DNA from: DASSFG01 sp035550375
GTDB lineage: Bacteria > Planctomycetota > Planctomycetia > Pirellulales > JAICIG01
Assembly: GCA_035550375.1 (NCBI GenBank)
Contig: DASZPH010000120.1
Coordinates: 92,451-156,450 of the forward strand
Direction of reading: 5' to 3'
Length of the DNA stretch: 64,000 bases
The notes under the pieces were generated by a model. The model made no database searches. It saw only the letters and a program-made list of their open reading frames with translations, and was not told the origin of the DNA. Within the stretch, counting starts at the first letter, position 1. Every line of letters starts with the position of its first letter. This document shows, piece after piece, positions 19,901 through 27,823 of the stretch. Both the position numbers and the translations under genes were made by a program.

Positions 19901-20645
19901 GGCGACCTACGGCAGGTACATGCCGGCCTGGTTGAGCAAGCAGGAACTCGAAGCGTTCTACGAATCGGCCGGGCTCAAAGCGCCGACCGACAGGACGGAA
20001 GGGTTCGTCGAGGTTTCTGCCGGCGTGCAATCGTTGTCGTCGATCATCATCAGCAATTACAACCACGTGGAGTTGATCAATCCGGGCGAAGACGAAGCGT
20101 CGCTCTCAAGAGACGTCAAGTTCGCCCTGGGTCGCACGCTGAAAGCGAAAGTTGTCGGTCCTGACGGCCAACCGGCGTCGGGTGCCAAAGTCCAAGGGAT
20201 CGGTAACTCCGTTTTTCAGGTGGACGATCTCGATGGGTCGGAGTTCACCATCGCCGGACTGAACCCACGCATGGAACGACGATTGATCGTGCAACTGCCG
20301 GACAAGAGGCTGGGTGCCTACCGGCTGGTTCGCGGTGATGAAGAAGGTCCGATCGAAGTTCGCTTACAGCCGTGCGGTTCGCTTGTCGGCCGACTGGTCG
20401 ACGCGGACGGCGAGCCCGTGGCCAAAACGATGATCGGCGTCGGACGTCCGCGCCGGCTTCCCGCCGAATTCACGCCCACGACCGATGCCGAGGGGCGATT
20501 TCGCGTCGACGGACTGGTGCCAGGAGTTGAATATGAAGTGGGACTGCAGAGACGGAACTCCCCGCTGATGAGACTGAAGGAGGCGACTCTCATGCCGGGC
20601 GAGGTCCGAGATCTTGGTGACGTAAAAGTAAGCGAACCGCAATGA
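13908..20645 (+). CDS. giant M56 (BlaR1-like) membrane metalloprotease with three long carboxypeptidase-regulatory-like ectodomain blocks
   Basis: A 2245-residue predicted sensor-protease. Residues 1-370 form the BlaR1/MecR1-type M56 domain: hydrophobic helices near 25-45, 48-65 and 145-168, the zinc motif H242-E-x-x-H246 (LLHELAHVKRCD), the downstream zinc-ligand segment RIERELACDDC, and a last helix ILLVTVLLLATTIAVV near 348-365. The rest should face outward and contains no penicillin-binding transpeptidase motif. Instead it holds three related blocks (about 393-1050, 1060-1600, 1609-2245), each opening with a GRV-D-GKP-GA carboxypeptidase D regulatory-like sandwich and repeating the same order of segments. 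It starts one base after the repressor stop. I infer that ligand binding or cleavage of the ectodomain triggers repressor loss. The usual family length is 400-600, so this is extreme. Confidence 0.9.
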   Translation: MLTILAGYVDDLRQSSLLFDTVTRGTALLVAAMLATGLLRRSSAAVRHRIWCLTFAALILLPALSATLPEWRLAVLPNRGTLAQNSPLAPPAEEASTIQTPLPLESDSVRQGVPLVEQADYGAAEPASYEAPARGAPPSSHVRPPSLAALWLIGALVAVLPLVASLVRTFSLRWRSLPINDVTWTALLDELCECLAMSRRVRLYENASSLMPMTWGILRPAVMLPRHAREWTDRLRRVVLLHELAHVKRCDVGFQLLGRVACALYWFHPLAWYALRRLRIERELACDDCVVLAGERATDYAADLLQIARSYRALPFAAAVAMAQRSNLEHRLRALFDRARSHLPVSTRTAQILLVTVLLLATTIAVVRLAPRAEAGDNKQSATDEAQSKDDDVITVAGIVINPQGKPSAGANVFAVRWYWEPHIPHVPLAETKSGADGRFTISFRKSQFDVDIGNPEQWMSTSIVATARGFAPAWGSPRDVAPGSDLNLRLAADDIPVTGRVVDSEGRPLAGVAVRVLRVDTAKEEDLDGWLAAIARGEFPEAAFDQMRGMLQTFKGWMPQTMTDANGQFLLNGIGKERVAHLELTGAQLAYSTPVVATRPMKPVRRRVHSPNSDTEVVYGAAFQFAAPATRPIVGVIRDAETHHPLAGVSVEATQFVGGLYADRTLRAVTDEAGRYRLIGLPKGKGNSLVAVPNDGQPYFMQDISVPDASGFEPIELDIELHRGIWITGRVTDKITHEPLVACVTYLPFRSNEFANKTPEFGEQSMADGFQRRYASRADGRYRLVGLPGRAIVGAETFLHPYRRGVGADSISGLDERGIFNTYANPRRPGKDWPNTMKEIHPTLGVESVVCDLELDPGQKLTLHVVDPEGKPLSGFGFAGRTADVEPFEPPTEESTIDVVNLGPDEVRTVTIRHPGRNLGKAVRVRLADHPTRSMTVVTAPLAKIAGRLVDREGDPVIAALIYPSIHEEGDGKMAPVISDKEGRFEVSDLATGCSYDLTAQGTGLAVEVSREIGVSPGAVTALGDVLMGREPTNNEKRAAEGPSQKTGHPSPSSSNTNSPIRGRVVDLEGRPVAQARVQVVKMWEAAGEGGKLDAWLADVRVAHDWTQFREAEIEHLRELPLGKDFADVLTDDTGRFELAAGGEERVVQLRIDVEHIESVFCRAVTRPIEPIRIPGQIRKLALELINPLDDFTVYGSSFEHAAAPGCQVEGSVRDESTGQPLAGVLVRAERWSGSYDALLRTTTDADGHYRLSGISARAKATQVVAMAAPDLAYIAKTLSTTLERPGDRATIDFGLERGVWIEGQVIDKVTGQGVQSSVYYHAWGDNPYLSRTGTWRTPLFERCRCHTDREGHFRLLALPGRGLLSVEVSGGYAMGVGADKLPGPSNSIRARTQPNLRLEASAAVVEVDVAEEAGTIQRQIELDPGRKRRGTVLGPDGEPLEGAHLAAGWTEHSFGEKRLDGSQFTVEELVPGRTRTVVLVHEARKLIGSIDVSGDSDEPLQVRLQPWAAVRGRVIDDEGKPRSDLRVVTSDSLRQLERVKPGEDGRFEFDRLSPGVKYRFGSMFGNAVTGWLASDVILEAGESRDLGDVVVESDGSAPRAASEKSSIVTLRGRVLDPRGKPLSGARLYLSYPTRTRLEPRLLGTSGDEGRFEFQVDTSKLDRSFMADPWTRARLTAAAEGYGVEWAEAAKAAEAGDFALRLVKDVPIHGRILSLEGQPVPGAKIRLRQLRIPADNNLDGYIEAQRAGRTTTYRFERLAATVAGVPDTTTSDEQGRFALAGFGAERLVELFVEGSGIEYWYVFVMTRETGTVVTSPDAQVRSKPDRAYGARFDYLAPPGRTIVGTVRERSTQKPIAGVTIQCIGQTAHSLKTDEKGHFELLGVGKADDYYLDAKAESLPYFSTRLRIKDTPGLEPITVEIELPRGIEATGPVTLAESGEPNLAQVEYYPLAFNPYTERIGSQLARPCASATCDDDGRYTIPILPGPGILTYRLAYSLATYGRYMPAWLSKQELEAFYESAGLKAPTDRTEGFVEVSAGVQSLSSIIISNYNHVELINPGEDEASLSRDVKFALGRTLKAKVVGPDGQPASGAKVQGIGNSVFQVDDLDGSEFTIAGLNPRMERRLIVQLPDKRLGAYRLVRGDEEGPIEVRLQPCGSLVGRLVDADGEPVAKTMIGVGRPRRLPAEFTPTTDAEGRFRVDGLVPGVEYEVGLQRRNSPLMRLKEATLMPGEVRDLGDVKVSEPQ
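15084..20642 (+). repeat. three large intragenic repeat blocks coding the ectodomain
   Basis: Block starts at about 15084, 17085 and 18733 encode aligned openings (VAGIVINPQGKPSAGA, RGRVVDLEGRPVAQA, RGRVLDPRGKPLSGA). Later shared landmarks include LDGWLAA / LDAWLAD / LDGYIEA, then YLPFRSNEF / YYHAWGDNPY / YYPLAFNPY, then LVGLPGR / LLALPGR / PILPGPG. A fourth copy is the separate gene at 20733-22868. The blocks are diverged at DNA level, so this is an old duplication rather than a recent tandem array. Confidence 0.75.
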
Positions 20646-20732
20646 AGCTGACCTGGCGATTTGCTTCGGCGGCTCTAGGCGGCACATAATTCGAGCGCCG
20701 GGTAGACAATCCTTTCTTACCAGGAGCGTGCG

Positions 20733-22868
20733 ATGAGAGCGTACTTCGAGCCTGCGGTGATGCGGCGACGCACGATACGCTCGCGAGGTCGCTGGCCGCT
20801 CTGGTCGGCTGCGTACCTGATTGTTGCAGCCGCCGCCCAAGGTTCGCTCGCGGCCGAACCAAGCGGCGACGTCCCTTCCGATCAACCGCCCAAGGAGACC
20901 ACGCTTCGCGGCCGGGTGCTCTTGCCCGACGGCAAGCCGGCGGCGGGAGCGAACCTGTATTGGCCGCACGCCGACGCGCCGCCGCCGCGGACGGCGAAGG
21001 AAATCGTATTCGTCAGACGCGGCGAGACCGACGACGGAGGCCGCTTTCAAATCACGCTCTCGGCAGACAACATGGCGGCGCCCGGTCTGGCGTTGTCCCT
21101 CGTCGCGCACAAGGCCGGTTTCGGCATCGATTGGCTCAACGTGGAGGGCGGTCAGGCTCCGGGCGACATCACGCTGAGACTGGTCGAAGATCGTCCCATT
21201 CGCGGCCGCGTGACCGATACGGAAGGCCGGCCGATCGCCGGCGCCCATGTGGCGGTTAAAAGTATGTCGGCCTCGCGGGACGGCAATCTGGATGCCTTTC
21301 TCGCCGCGTGGAGCGAGGGTTGGCGCGACGCTTGGACAAAAGTCGACCGCGGATTGTACTCGCCGCTGGATGCCGTTATCGGCACCCAGAGCGATCGTGA
21401 CGGCCGCTTCGAGTTGTCGGGCGTCGGTGTGGAGCGCGTGGCCAGGGTCGAAATCAGTCCGGCGGGCTACGCGACCGATCAGTTGCGCGTCGTAAATCGC
21501 CAGGGCTTTGACGCCGAGAAGTACAACGAAATCACCCGGGCGGCCGTGACGCCGTTTGAACGCCAGCAGGGACTGTACACCCGCCTGGCTGGCCCCCGGC
21601 TCGACCTTGTCGCCGACCCCGAACTGGTCGTTCGTGGCAGGGTTTTTACAGGGGCCGACCGAACGTCGGTGAAGGGGGCGGCAATCGATCCGGCCGGGCG
21701 TGGAGACACCAAGATTTCGCCGGTCCGGAGCGACGAGCAAGGTCGCTACGAACTGCACGGTCTGCCGCGGCACTGGGACGTGTGGTTGAGTGTGTCACCG
21801 CTTTCCGGCAGCGACTTGCTCCCTCGAACCGTCCGTCTTCCCGCCGCCAGCGTGGGTCAGGCCGCCATCGAGTCGGACCTGGAGTTGAAGCGAGGCGTTG
21901 TGGTCGAGGGCCGCGTGTTCGACCAGGCGACAGGCCGCGGGCTCAAGGGCAGCGTAAATTTCGTGCCGCTGCCGGGAAACCCGTTCGCCGACCAGCCGGG
22001 CTTCGAGTCTTCCCATAGCAGAGCCAACGACGGACGGTTTCGATTGGTCGTAGCTCCCGGTCCCGGAGTGCTGATGGCGAACGTCTCCGACGGACCGCGA
22101 CTCGGCGGCAGGCAGATCGACATCTATAGGCAGGCGACCTTCAGCGAGGACGACAGGCGGCGTGTCTCGCTCACGGAAGACGGCGACGATCGCCATTTTG
22201 CGTCGGCTCGCAACCCGATCGAGTCGTTGAGCCTCGTCAACGCGGTCAAGGTGATCGATCTACCCGAGGGCAGCCCGCCGGTGACGTGCGACCTGCCGGT
22301 CGACCCGGGCAAGACAGTCGATATCGAGATCGAAGACGAACAGGGACGGCCGGTGCCGAACGCGTTCGTCGCCGGACTGGCCGAATCGTGGCCGGCTACC
22401 TTCCGGATCGCCGAAGCCGCCGGCACCATCTACGCGCTGGGTGCCGATCGGCCGCGGAAATTGTGCATTCTGCATCCCGAACGCCGGCTGGCGGCCTCGC
22501 TGACCCTCACGGGCGACGAGCCGGGGCCGGTGACCGTTCGGCTAGCCCTCGCCGCGAGCATCGCGGGGCGGGCCCTCGACGCCAGTGGCGAGCCGATCAC
22601 CGACGCGGTCGTAAAGATCAATTATGCCCGTCTGAACGCGAGAGAGCTCGACCGCTTTGTCTCACTCGAACACCCGGCGGTCAAGACCGACGCCGAAGGC
22701 CGGTTTCAGATCACGAACATCGTGCCCGGCGAGCGCTTCGCGCTCGACTTCAGACAGGAGATGGCCTACTTCCGGGCGAACCTCACCGAAGAACAACGTC
22801 AGCTCAAGGCAGGGGAGAAACTCGACCTTGGGGATGCAACACTCAAGCAGTTGAGGACAGGCGGATAG
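20733..22868 (+). CDS. secreted carboxypeptidase-regulatory-like repeat protein, paralogue of the M56 ectodomain
   Basis: A 711-residue exported protein. The first 40 residues are a long arginine-rich leader with a hydrophobic core (LWSAAYLIVAAAAQGSLA). From about residue 55 it follows the same plan as one ectodomain block of the upstream protease: TLRGRVLLPDGKPAAGA opening, IRGRVTDTEGRPIAGAHV, an LDAFLAAW segment, then VNFVPLPGNPFADQ and VAPGPGVLMANV. The start ATG at 20733 has AGGAG seven bases upstream. It lies 87 bases after the protease gene. A soluble copy of a sensor ectodomain could act as a ligand-binding decoy or a structural partner; that is speculation. Confidence 0.82.
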   Translation: MRAYFEPAVMRRRTIRSRGRWPLWSAAYLIVAAAAQGSLAAEPSGDVPSDQPPKETTLRGRVLLPDGKPAAGANLYWPHADAPPPRTAKEIVFVRRGETDDGGRFQITLSADNMAAPGLALSLVAHKAGFGIDWLNVEGGQAPGDITLRLVEDRPIRGRVTDTEGRPIAGAHVAVKSMSASRDGNLDAFLAAWSEGWRDAWTKVDRGLYSPLDAVIGTQSDRDGRFELSGVGVERVARVEISPAGYATDQLRVVNRQGFDAEKYNEITRAAVTPFERQQGLYTRLAGPRLDLVADPELVVRGRVFTGADRTSVKGAAIDPAGRGDTKISPVRSDEQGRYELHGLPRHWDVWLSVSPLSGSDLLPRTVRLPAASVGQAAIESDLELKRGVVVEGRVFDQATGRGLKGSVNFVPLPGNPFADQPGFESSHSRANDGRFRLVVAPGPGVLMANVSDGPRLGGRQIDIYRQATFSEDDRRRVSLTEDGDDRHFASARNPIESLSLVNAVKVIDLPEGSPPVTCDLPVDPGKTVDIEIEDEQGRPVPNAFVAGLAESWPATFRIAEAAGTIYALGADRPRKLCILHPERRLAASLTLTGDEPGPVTVRLALAASIAGRALDASGEPITDAVVKINYARLNARELDRFVSLEHPAVKTDAEGRFQITNIVPGERFALDFRQEMAYFRANLTEEQRQLKAGEKLDLGDATLKQLRTGG

Positions 22869-22904
22869 ACATGCCCTTGCAGGCTGATTGCGACCAACAC
22901 GACC

Positions 22905-24263
22905 ATGTACTGGCAACCCTATACGCCTGACGACAAGGCGCCCTGGAACCGGCGGCGTGTGGTGCACCTCCACCGCCGCGCCGGCTTTGCCGGAACGTGG
23001 GAAGAAGTCGAACGCGATCTGAAGGACGGCCCGCAAGCGGCGATCGAGCGGTTTCTGATGGGCAAGGCGTACAGCACCGCCGTGCCGGCCGAGCTTGAGG
23101 CAACCTCGCGGCTCCTGGCCGACGCGGCGGTCGCCTCAGGCAACATCCACCGGCTCAAGGCTTGCTGGTTGTACCGGATGCTCTTTTCGCCCGATCCGCT
23201 CGGCGAGCGCCTGACGCTCGTCTGGCACAACCACTTTGCCACCAGCAACCGCAAGCTGCAGGACGTGGCCATGATGCGCCGCCAGAACGACCTGTTCAGG
23301 CAATTTGCCCGCGGGCCGTTCGCCGAGTTGCTCAACCACGTCGTCAAGGACCCGGCCTTGCTCGTCTGGCTCGATGCCCAAAGCAACCGCCGAGAACATC
23401 CCAACGAGAACCTGGCTCGCGAGTTGATGGAGCTCTTTACGCTGGGGGTGGGACACTACGCCGAGTCCGACGTCAAAGAGGCCGCGCGTGCTCTGACCGG
23501 ATGGACCGTCAAGCAGGGCGAGTTCCGCAACGTGGCCTCCTATCACGACGGCGGCGAGAAGCTGATTCTCGGCCATCGCGGGAACTTAAACGGCGACGAC
23601 CTGGTCGGCATTCTGCTTACGCATGAGGCCACGTCGCGGCGGCTCGCCGTGCGCGTGTGCGAGCTCTTGATGGGCGAAAAGGTCGTCGAGGAACAGGCCA
23701 TCCAAGAACTGGCCGACGGCCTGCGTGACCACAAGCTGAACCTTGGCTGGGCGATCGAGACCGTGTTGCGATCGGCTGCGTTCTTTGCCGAGAAGAACAT
23801 GGGCAATCGCGTGCTGGCGCCGGCCGAATACATCGTCGGCGCCGTACGAGCGTTGGAAATCTTCGACCCGCCTCCCAGCACCATCGTCCTGGCGGAGTGG
23901 ACGGCGGCCATGGGCCAGGATCTGTTCGAGCCGCCCAACGTCTTCGGCTGGGCGGGCGGCCGAGCCTGGATGAACGGCCGCGCACTCATCGCCCGCTCGA
24001 ACTTCGCCCAGCGGCTGGCCGAGGGGGCGCTGCAAAACGCGGTGGCACCGGCTGGCTGGCTGGCCTTGGCTGAGCGCCGCGGCTGCGGCGAGAACGCCGA
24101 CGATTTTGCGAGCTTTCTCGCGCGGGCTCTGTGGATGAACGGCGACGACGAGGTCAAACGAATCAAGGAGACTGTCTTGGGAAGCGAGACCTCGCTGACC
24201 GCCGACAGCTCGCGGCGGCTGGTCGCCGCGATGCTTGGCTCCCCGCGGGCGCAATTGGCGTGA
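22905..24263 (+). CDS. DUF1800 family protein
   Basis: Member of a large bacterial family of unknown biochemical function, abundant in planctomycetes and usually encoded next to DUF1501. The 452 residues show the family signatures near the N-terminus (HLHRRAGFAGTWEEVERDL), LVWHNHFATSNRKL, and ENLARELMELFTLGVGHY with ALTGWTV. No export signal is evident at this start. The stop precedes the DUF1501 gene by about 40 bases, so the two should be one transcript. The pair has been proposed to act in secretion or polysaccharide handling in other work, but I cannot support any such role from the sequence. Confidence 0.92.
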   Translation: MYWQPYTPDDKAPWNRRRVVHLHRRAGFAGTWEEVERDLKDGPQAAIERFLMGKAYSTAVPAELEATSRLLADAAVASGNIHRLKACWLYRMLFSPDPLGERLTLVWHNHFATSNRKLQDVAMMRRQNDLFRQFARGPFAELLNHVVKDPALLVWLDAQSNRREHPNENLARELMELFTLGVGHYAESDVKEAARALTGWTVKQGEFRNVASYHDGGEKLILGHRGNLNGDDLVGILLTHEATSRRLAVRVCELLMGEKVVEEQAIQELADGLRDHKLNLGWAIETVLRSAAFFAEKNMGNRVLAPAEYIVGAVRALEIFDPPPSTIVLAEWTAAMGQDLFEPPNVFGWAGGRAWMNGRALIARSNFAQRLAEGALQNAVAPAGWLALAERRGCGENADDFASFLARALWMNGDDEVKRIKETVLGSETSLTADSSRRLVAAMLGSPRAQLA

Positions 24264-24304
24264 GATGCCACCCTTCAGATCTGCGTACCAAAACGGAGAA
24301 CACC

Positions 24305-25504
24305 ATGCTCACCCGCCGCAACCTGCTCAAACGTTCTTCGCTGCTTGCTCTTGCTCCCACCGTGCCCGCTTTTCTCGCCCGCTTGGCGAGAGCGTCGGAA
24401 GCGAAGGCCGACGACCGCGTGCTGGTGGTGATCCAACTCGACGGAGGCAACGACGGCATCAACACGGTCGTGCCGTACCGCGACGAGGGATACACCAAAC
24501 ATCGCGACCGGCTGCGGCTGCCGGTCGAGAGATTACACAAGCTCGACGATCAAGCGGCGCTGCACCCTTCGATGCGGACGATGGCCGATCTTTTTCAGCA
24601 GCAGCGGCTGGCGATCGTGCAGGCGGTCGGCTATCCCAATCCCAGCCGATCGCACGACGTGAGCATGTCCATCTGGCACACGGCCCGTCTCGATCCGGTT
24701 GAGCCCAAGGGCTACGGGTGGCTGGGGCGGGCGCTGGACTGGTTGCCGCCGCGGCCCGGCGTGCCCTCCGCCATGCTCGTGGGCGAGGGGCCCCTGCCGG
24801 CGGCCGTGATCGGCCGGCAATCGATCGCCGGCACTTTCTCCAAGGTCGAAGAACTGGCGATCCAGAACGAATCGGTTCGTGCCGCGCTCGCCCCCAACTC
24901 GCCGGGAGACGACCTCGAGGCGTTCGTCCGCCGTGCCACGCTCGACGCCTATACAACGGCCGACGAGGTGACGTCCGCGGCCGCGCGAAAGAACGGTAAC
25001 GCGAGCTACGCGACGAGCCAACTCGGCCAGCACCTGGCGCTGGTGGCCAGGTTGATCGAGGCCGGCCTGCCTACGAGGGTTTACTACGCCGTGCAGCGCG
25101 GATACGACACGCACGCGGCGCAGATGGACACGCACTCTCGGTTGCTGGGCGAGTTGAGCGGGGCGCTGGGGGGATTTCTCAATGACCTCAAGGAAGCCGG
25201 GGTCGACGACCGCGTGCTGGTGATGGTTTTCAGCGAGTTCGGCCGCCGCGTGGCCGAGAACGCTTCAGCCGGAACCGATCACGGCACGGCCGCCCCGATG
25301 TTTCTGGCGGGCCACGGCTTGAAACCCGGCCTGATCGGCACCGCGTCGAGCCTGCTCGACCTGGACGACGGCGATCTGAAGATGACGGTCGATTTTCGCC
25401 GTGTCTATGCCACGGTGCTCAAGAACTGGCTGGCCGTCGATCCGGCCGTGGTGTTCGACGGGCGATTCGAGGAACTGCCGATGTTGAACGAACGCAACTC
25501 GTAG
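24305..25504 (+). CDS. DUF1501 family protein with Tat-like leader
   Basis: A 399-residue sulfatase/alkaline-phosphatase-fold-like protein of unknown activity. The leader TRRNLLKRSSLLALAPTVPA has the twin arginine typical of Tat export in this family. Conserved parts are VLVVIQLDGGNDGINTVVP, YPNPSRSHDVSMSIWHTA, and VMVFSEFGRRVAENASAGTDHG (the family's late metal-site-like segment). I start at the ATG at 24305, right before the leader; the frame extends upstream into the shadow of DUF1800. It forms a pair with that gene. Confidence 0.92.
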   Translation: MLTRRNLLKRSSLLALAPTVPAFLARLARASEAKADDRVLVVIQLDGGNDGINTVVPYRDEGYTKHRDRLRLPVERLHKLDDQAALHPSMRTMADLFQQQRLAIVQAVGYPNPSRSHDVSMSIWHTARLDPVEPKGYGWLGRALDWLPPRPGVPSAMLVGEGPLPAAVIGRQSIAGTFSKVEELAIQNESVRAALAPNSPGDDLEAFVRRATLDAYTTADEVTSAAARKNGNASYATSQLGQHLALVARLIEAGLPTRVYYAVQRGYDTHAAQMDTHSRLLGELSGALGGFLNDLKEAGVDDRVLVMVFSEFGRRVAENASAGTDHGTAAPMFLAGHGLKPGLIGTASSLLDLDDGDLKMTVDFRRVYATVLKNWLAVDPAVVFDGRFEELPMLNERNS

Positions 25505-25574
25505 AGCTGAGTGGCGGGAGTCCGGTCAAGGATGCCAACCCTCGTCCGCTCTGACGGCAACCGAATCACCTGGT

Positions 25575-25814
25575 TCACTTCCGCTTCCCTTTGAACCCGG
25601 CTTTGCCGTTGGCAACCTTGAGTTCTGTGATCAGCAGCAGGTCGAAGATGCTGAAGCTGTCGTCTTCGTGATAGACGATCACCGTGCGGCCGACAGGCGA
25701 ATGCGACCAAAAATCGCGGTGCGGAACATGGTGCCGGCTGCCGTCGGCCAAGTGGATGGTAAACGGCCGGAAAGGCGTGGCATTGAGGACGGCTTGAAGC
25801 TCGTCGATTGTCAT
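25575..25814 (-). CDS. small conserved-type protein of unknown function
   Basis: A 79-residue acidic-to-neutral protein (MTIDELQAVLNATPFRPFTIHL ... ending in KGKRK). It looks like a single small beta-rich domain with ADGSRHHVPHRDFWSHSPVGR and VIVYHEDDSFSIFDLLLI strands. I have seen this pattern in planctomycete genomes as a short hypothetical protein but cannot name a function. The ATG at 25814 is preferred to a TTG fifteen bases upstream. It is convergent with the DUF1501 gene and stands alone. Confidence 0.65.
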   Translation of the reverse strand: MTIDELQAVLNATPFRPFTIHLADGSRHHVPHRDFWSHSPVGRTVIVYHEDDSFSIFDLLLITELKVANGKAGFKGKRK

Positions 25815-26027
25815 CGATTTGGAAAGCAAGACCGAAGAGACGACTTCAGTATGGGCCGTTTAGGCCGTTCCCACGACGAAGGGGACTCAGATCGTGGCCG
25901 CGCTGGCCCTCTGACTGCGCCCACCCGACAATTCCCAGGCGCGGCGGCTTGGATTACAATCGCGGGACACTTGCGTTCAATGCATATTTCCCGCCCCTGG
26001 CAATCCTCTCCCTCTTGAAACACGCCC

Positions 26028-26807
26028 ATGACTCGCACCCTCATCGCCCGGTCTGTTTTGTTCACGCTTGTCGGTCTGATCGTCGCCACACGGGCGGCGG
26101 CCGGTGACGGCAAGCCGCTCAAGGCACTTCTCATTGCCGGCGGCTGCTGCCACGACTACGCGAAACAGAAGGACATCCTCAAGGAGGGACTCGAAAAGCG
26201 CGTGAACGTCGAAGTGACCATCGTTTATTCGCCCGACACGAGCACGCAAGCCCGCTTCGATATCTATAAAGATCCGAACTGGGCCAAGGGGTACGACGTG
26301 GTGATCCACGACGAGTGCACGTCCGACGTGAAAGACATCCCCTACGTGCGGAACATTCTCAACGCGCACAAGGGAGGCGTGCCGGCCGTCAACTTGCACT
26401 GTGCCATGCACTGCTACCGCGTCGACACGAACGACTGGTTCGCGTTCGTCGGCATTCAGTCGGCGAGGCATGGACCTCAGCTCCCGATTGCGATCACCTT
26501 CGTCGACAAGGACCACCCCGTGACCCACGGCCTGGCCGATTGGACGACGGTCAACGAAGAGCTGTACAACAACGTCAAAGTTCTCGACAGCGCCACGCCC
26601 CTGGCCCGCGGCAAGCAGAAACTGGAAAACGGCGAAGATGATTTCGTGGTCGCCTGGGCCAATCAGTATGGCAAGACGCGGGTGTTCAGCACGACGATAG
26701 GCCACAACACGGCCACCGTCGCCGATTCTCGCTATCTCGACCTCGTCGCCCGCGGCTTGCTCTGGTCGTGCGACAAGCTGAACGACGATTATTTGAAGCC
26801 TGAGTAA
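26028..26807 (+). CDS. exported ThuA-like protein
   Basis: A 259-residue protein of the ThuA (trehalose utilisation) family, with a class I glutamine amidotransferase-like fold. A signal peptide occupies residues 1-26 (LIARSVLFTLVGLIVATRAAA). Family landmarks are KALLIAGGCCHDYAKQ near the N-terminus, GYDVVIHDECTSD, VNLHCAMHCYR in the nucleophile-elbow position, and KTRVFSTTIGHN near the C-terminus. In planctomycetes ThuA-like proteins are often exported and accompany sugar-dehydrogenase genes, but none is adjacent here. No catalytic triad can be asserted. Confidence 0.88.
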   Translation: MTRTLIARSVLFTLVGLIVATRAAAGDGKPLKALLIAGGCCHDYAKQKDILKEGLEKRVNVEVTIVYSPDTSTQARFDIYKDPNWAKGYDVVIHDECTSDVKDIPYVRNILNAHKGGVPAVNLHCAMHCYRVDTNDWFAFVGIQSARHGPQLPIAITFVDKDHPVTHGLADWTTVNEELYNNVKVLDSATPLARGKQKLENGEDDFVVAWANQYGKTRVFSTTIGHNTATVADSRYLDLVARGLLWSCDKLNDDYLKPE

Positions 26808-26899
26808 AGAGCCTCGGGTTTAGGTTCAGGATCGTCGGCGGTTCGTTGCAGGACCGGTAGGCTCACGCCTCTGGTTCGCCGCCGTGTGCGGAAGTTGTT

Positions 26900-27796
26900 T
26901 TAGTTCCGCACGTCCAGCTTGGCTCCGCGATTGGTGATGGCGGGAGCCGTGTTGGCGATGAGTTGACTCTTCTCAACGAGGGTTGAGGATGGGCCTTCGA
27001 CACGAAGCTGCTCGGTGCCGTTGTCGCCGACCACGCACTCGGCAATGCGTGCCTGCGAGGAGCCGGCCACGGTGATGCCGCTGCGACCGTTGCCGCGACT
27101 GATCACACCCAGGATCTCGCAATTCTTGCCGCCATCGTTGACGTTGATCCCGTCGATCCGGAAGCCTTGCACGATGAGGTTCGTGATCAGCACGTCGTGG
27201 ACGTGATAGATGGTGATGCCCGTTTGCCGCTCGGAGTACGCCAGGTCGTAGTTGCGCGGAAGCTCGTTGCGCTCGACGCAAAAATAGATGTCGGCGTCGC
27301 GTCGATACCACTCGAGCGGCTCAAGCAGCGGCAGTCGAGTCTCGTTGTGAGGCAGCTTTCGCTGCGTGGCCGGCTGGCCGTCGAGAAAAAGCTGCTGGTA
27401 GGCGGAGCGAGGCGGGTGAAAACGAAAAACGGTTCCTCGCTCGTGCATCCAGGCGTCTGCCGGCACTGGCTCGGCTCCCTCCAGCGTGGCCCCCTGCCCG
27501 TCGATGACGAAGGGCGAAAGCGCGGTGCCGCAGTGCTTGGCGGCCGAAAGGCTGATCGACTCGCGGTAGGGCTGGCCCGTGTTGGCGAGCAGAATGTGGT
27601 CGCCGGCGTGGCAGATGCGCAGCGCTTTCTGCAGGGTACGCACGGGTCCGCTGCCGCCCAGGTTGGCGGACTGGCTGCCGTCGTGCAGATCGTCGCCTCC
27701 CACATTATCGACATAAACGGTCGCGGCGGGCGCCAGCTCGACGGAAAGCACCAGCGCGCACGCCAAAAGCGGCAAGAATCGTAAGGTGGATGTCAT
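26900..27796 (-). CDS. secreted right-handed parallel beta-helix protein
   Basis: A 298-residue exported protein: signal peptide 1-24 (FLPLLACALVLSVELAPAA), then TVYVDNVGGDDLHDGS and TLQKALRICHAGDHILL, the usual opening of pectate-lyase-like beta-helices, and regular turns such as ITNLIVQGFRIDGINVND, CEILGVISRGNGRSGITV and RIAECVVGDNGTEQLRVEG. Such folds are found in polysaccharide lyases and surface proteins; no catalytic residues can be assigned. It ends in a short C-terminus with one complete ladder, so it is small for the fold. The ABC ATPase gene lies 27 bases upstream on the same strand and may share its transcript. Confidence 0.82.
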   Translation of the reverse strand: MTSTLRFLPLLACALVLSVELAPAATVYVDNVGGDDLHDGSQSANLGGSGPVRTLQKALRICHAGDHILLANTGQPYRESISLSAAKHCGTALSPFVIDGQGATLEGAEPVPADAWMHERGTVFRFHPPRSAYQQLFLDGQPATQRKLPHNETRLPLLEPLEWYRRDADIYFCVERNELPRNYDLAYSERQTGITIYHVHDVLITNLIVQGFRIDGINVNDGGKNCEILGVISRGNGRSGITVAGSSQARIAECVVGDNGTEQLRVEGPSSTLVEKSQLIANTAPAITNRGAKLDVRN

Positions 27797-27823
27797 GACC
27801 CAAGTCTAGCACGCGAGGAAGGG

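Noticed and set aside
13908..20645. beta-lactam sensor BlaR1
   Set aside because: The M56 half fits, but no SxxK/SxN/KTG transpeptidase motifs were seen in the ectodomain and no beta-lactamase gene is nearby.
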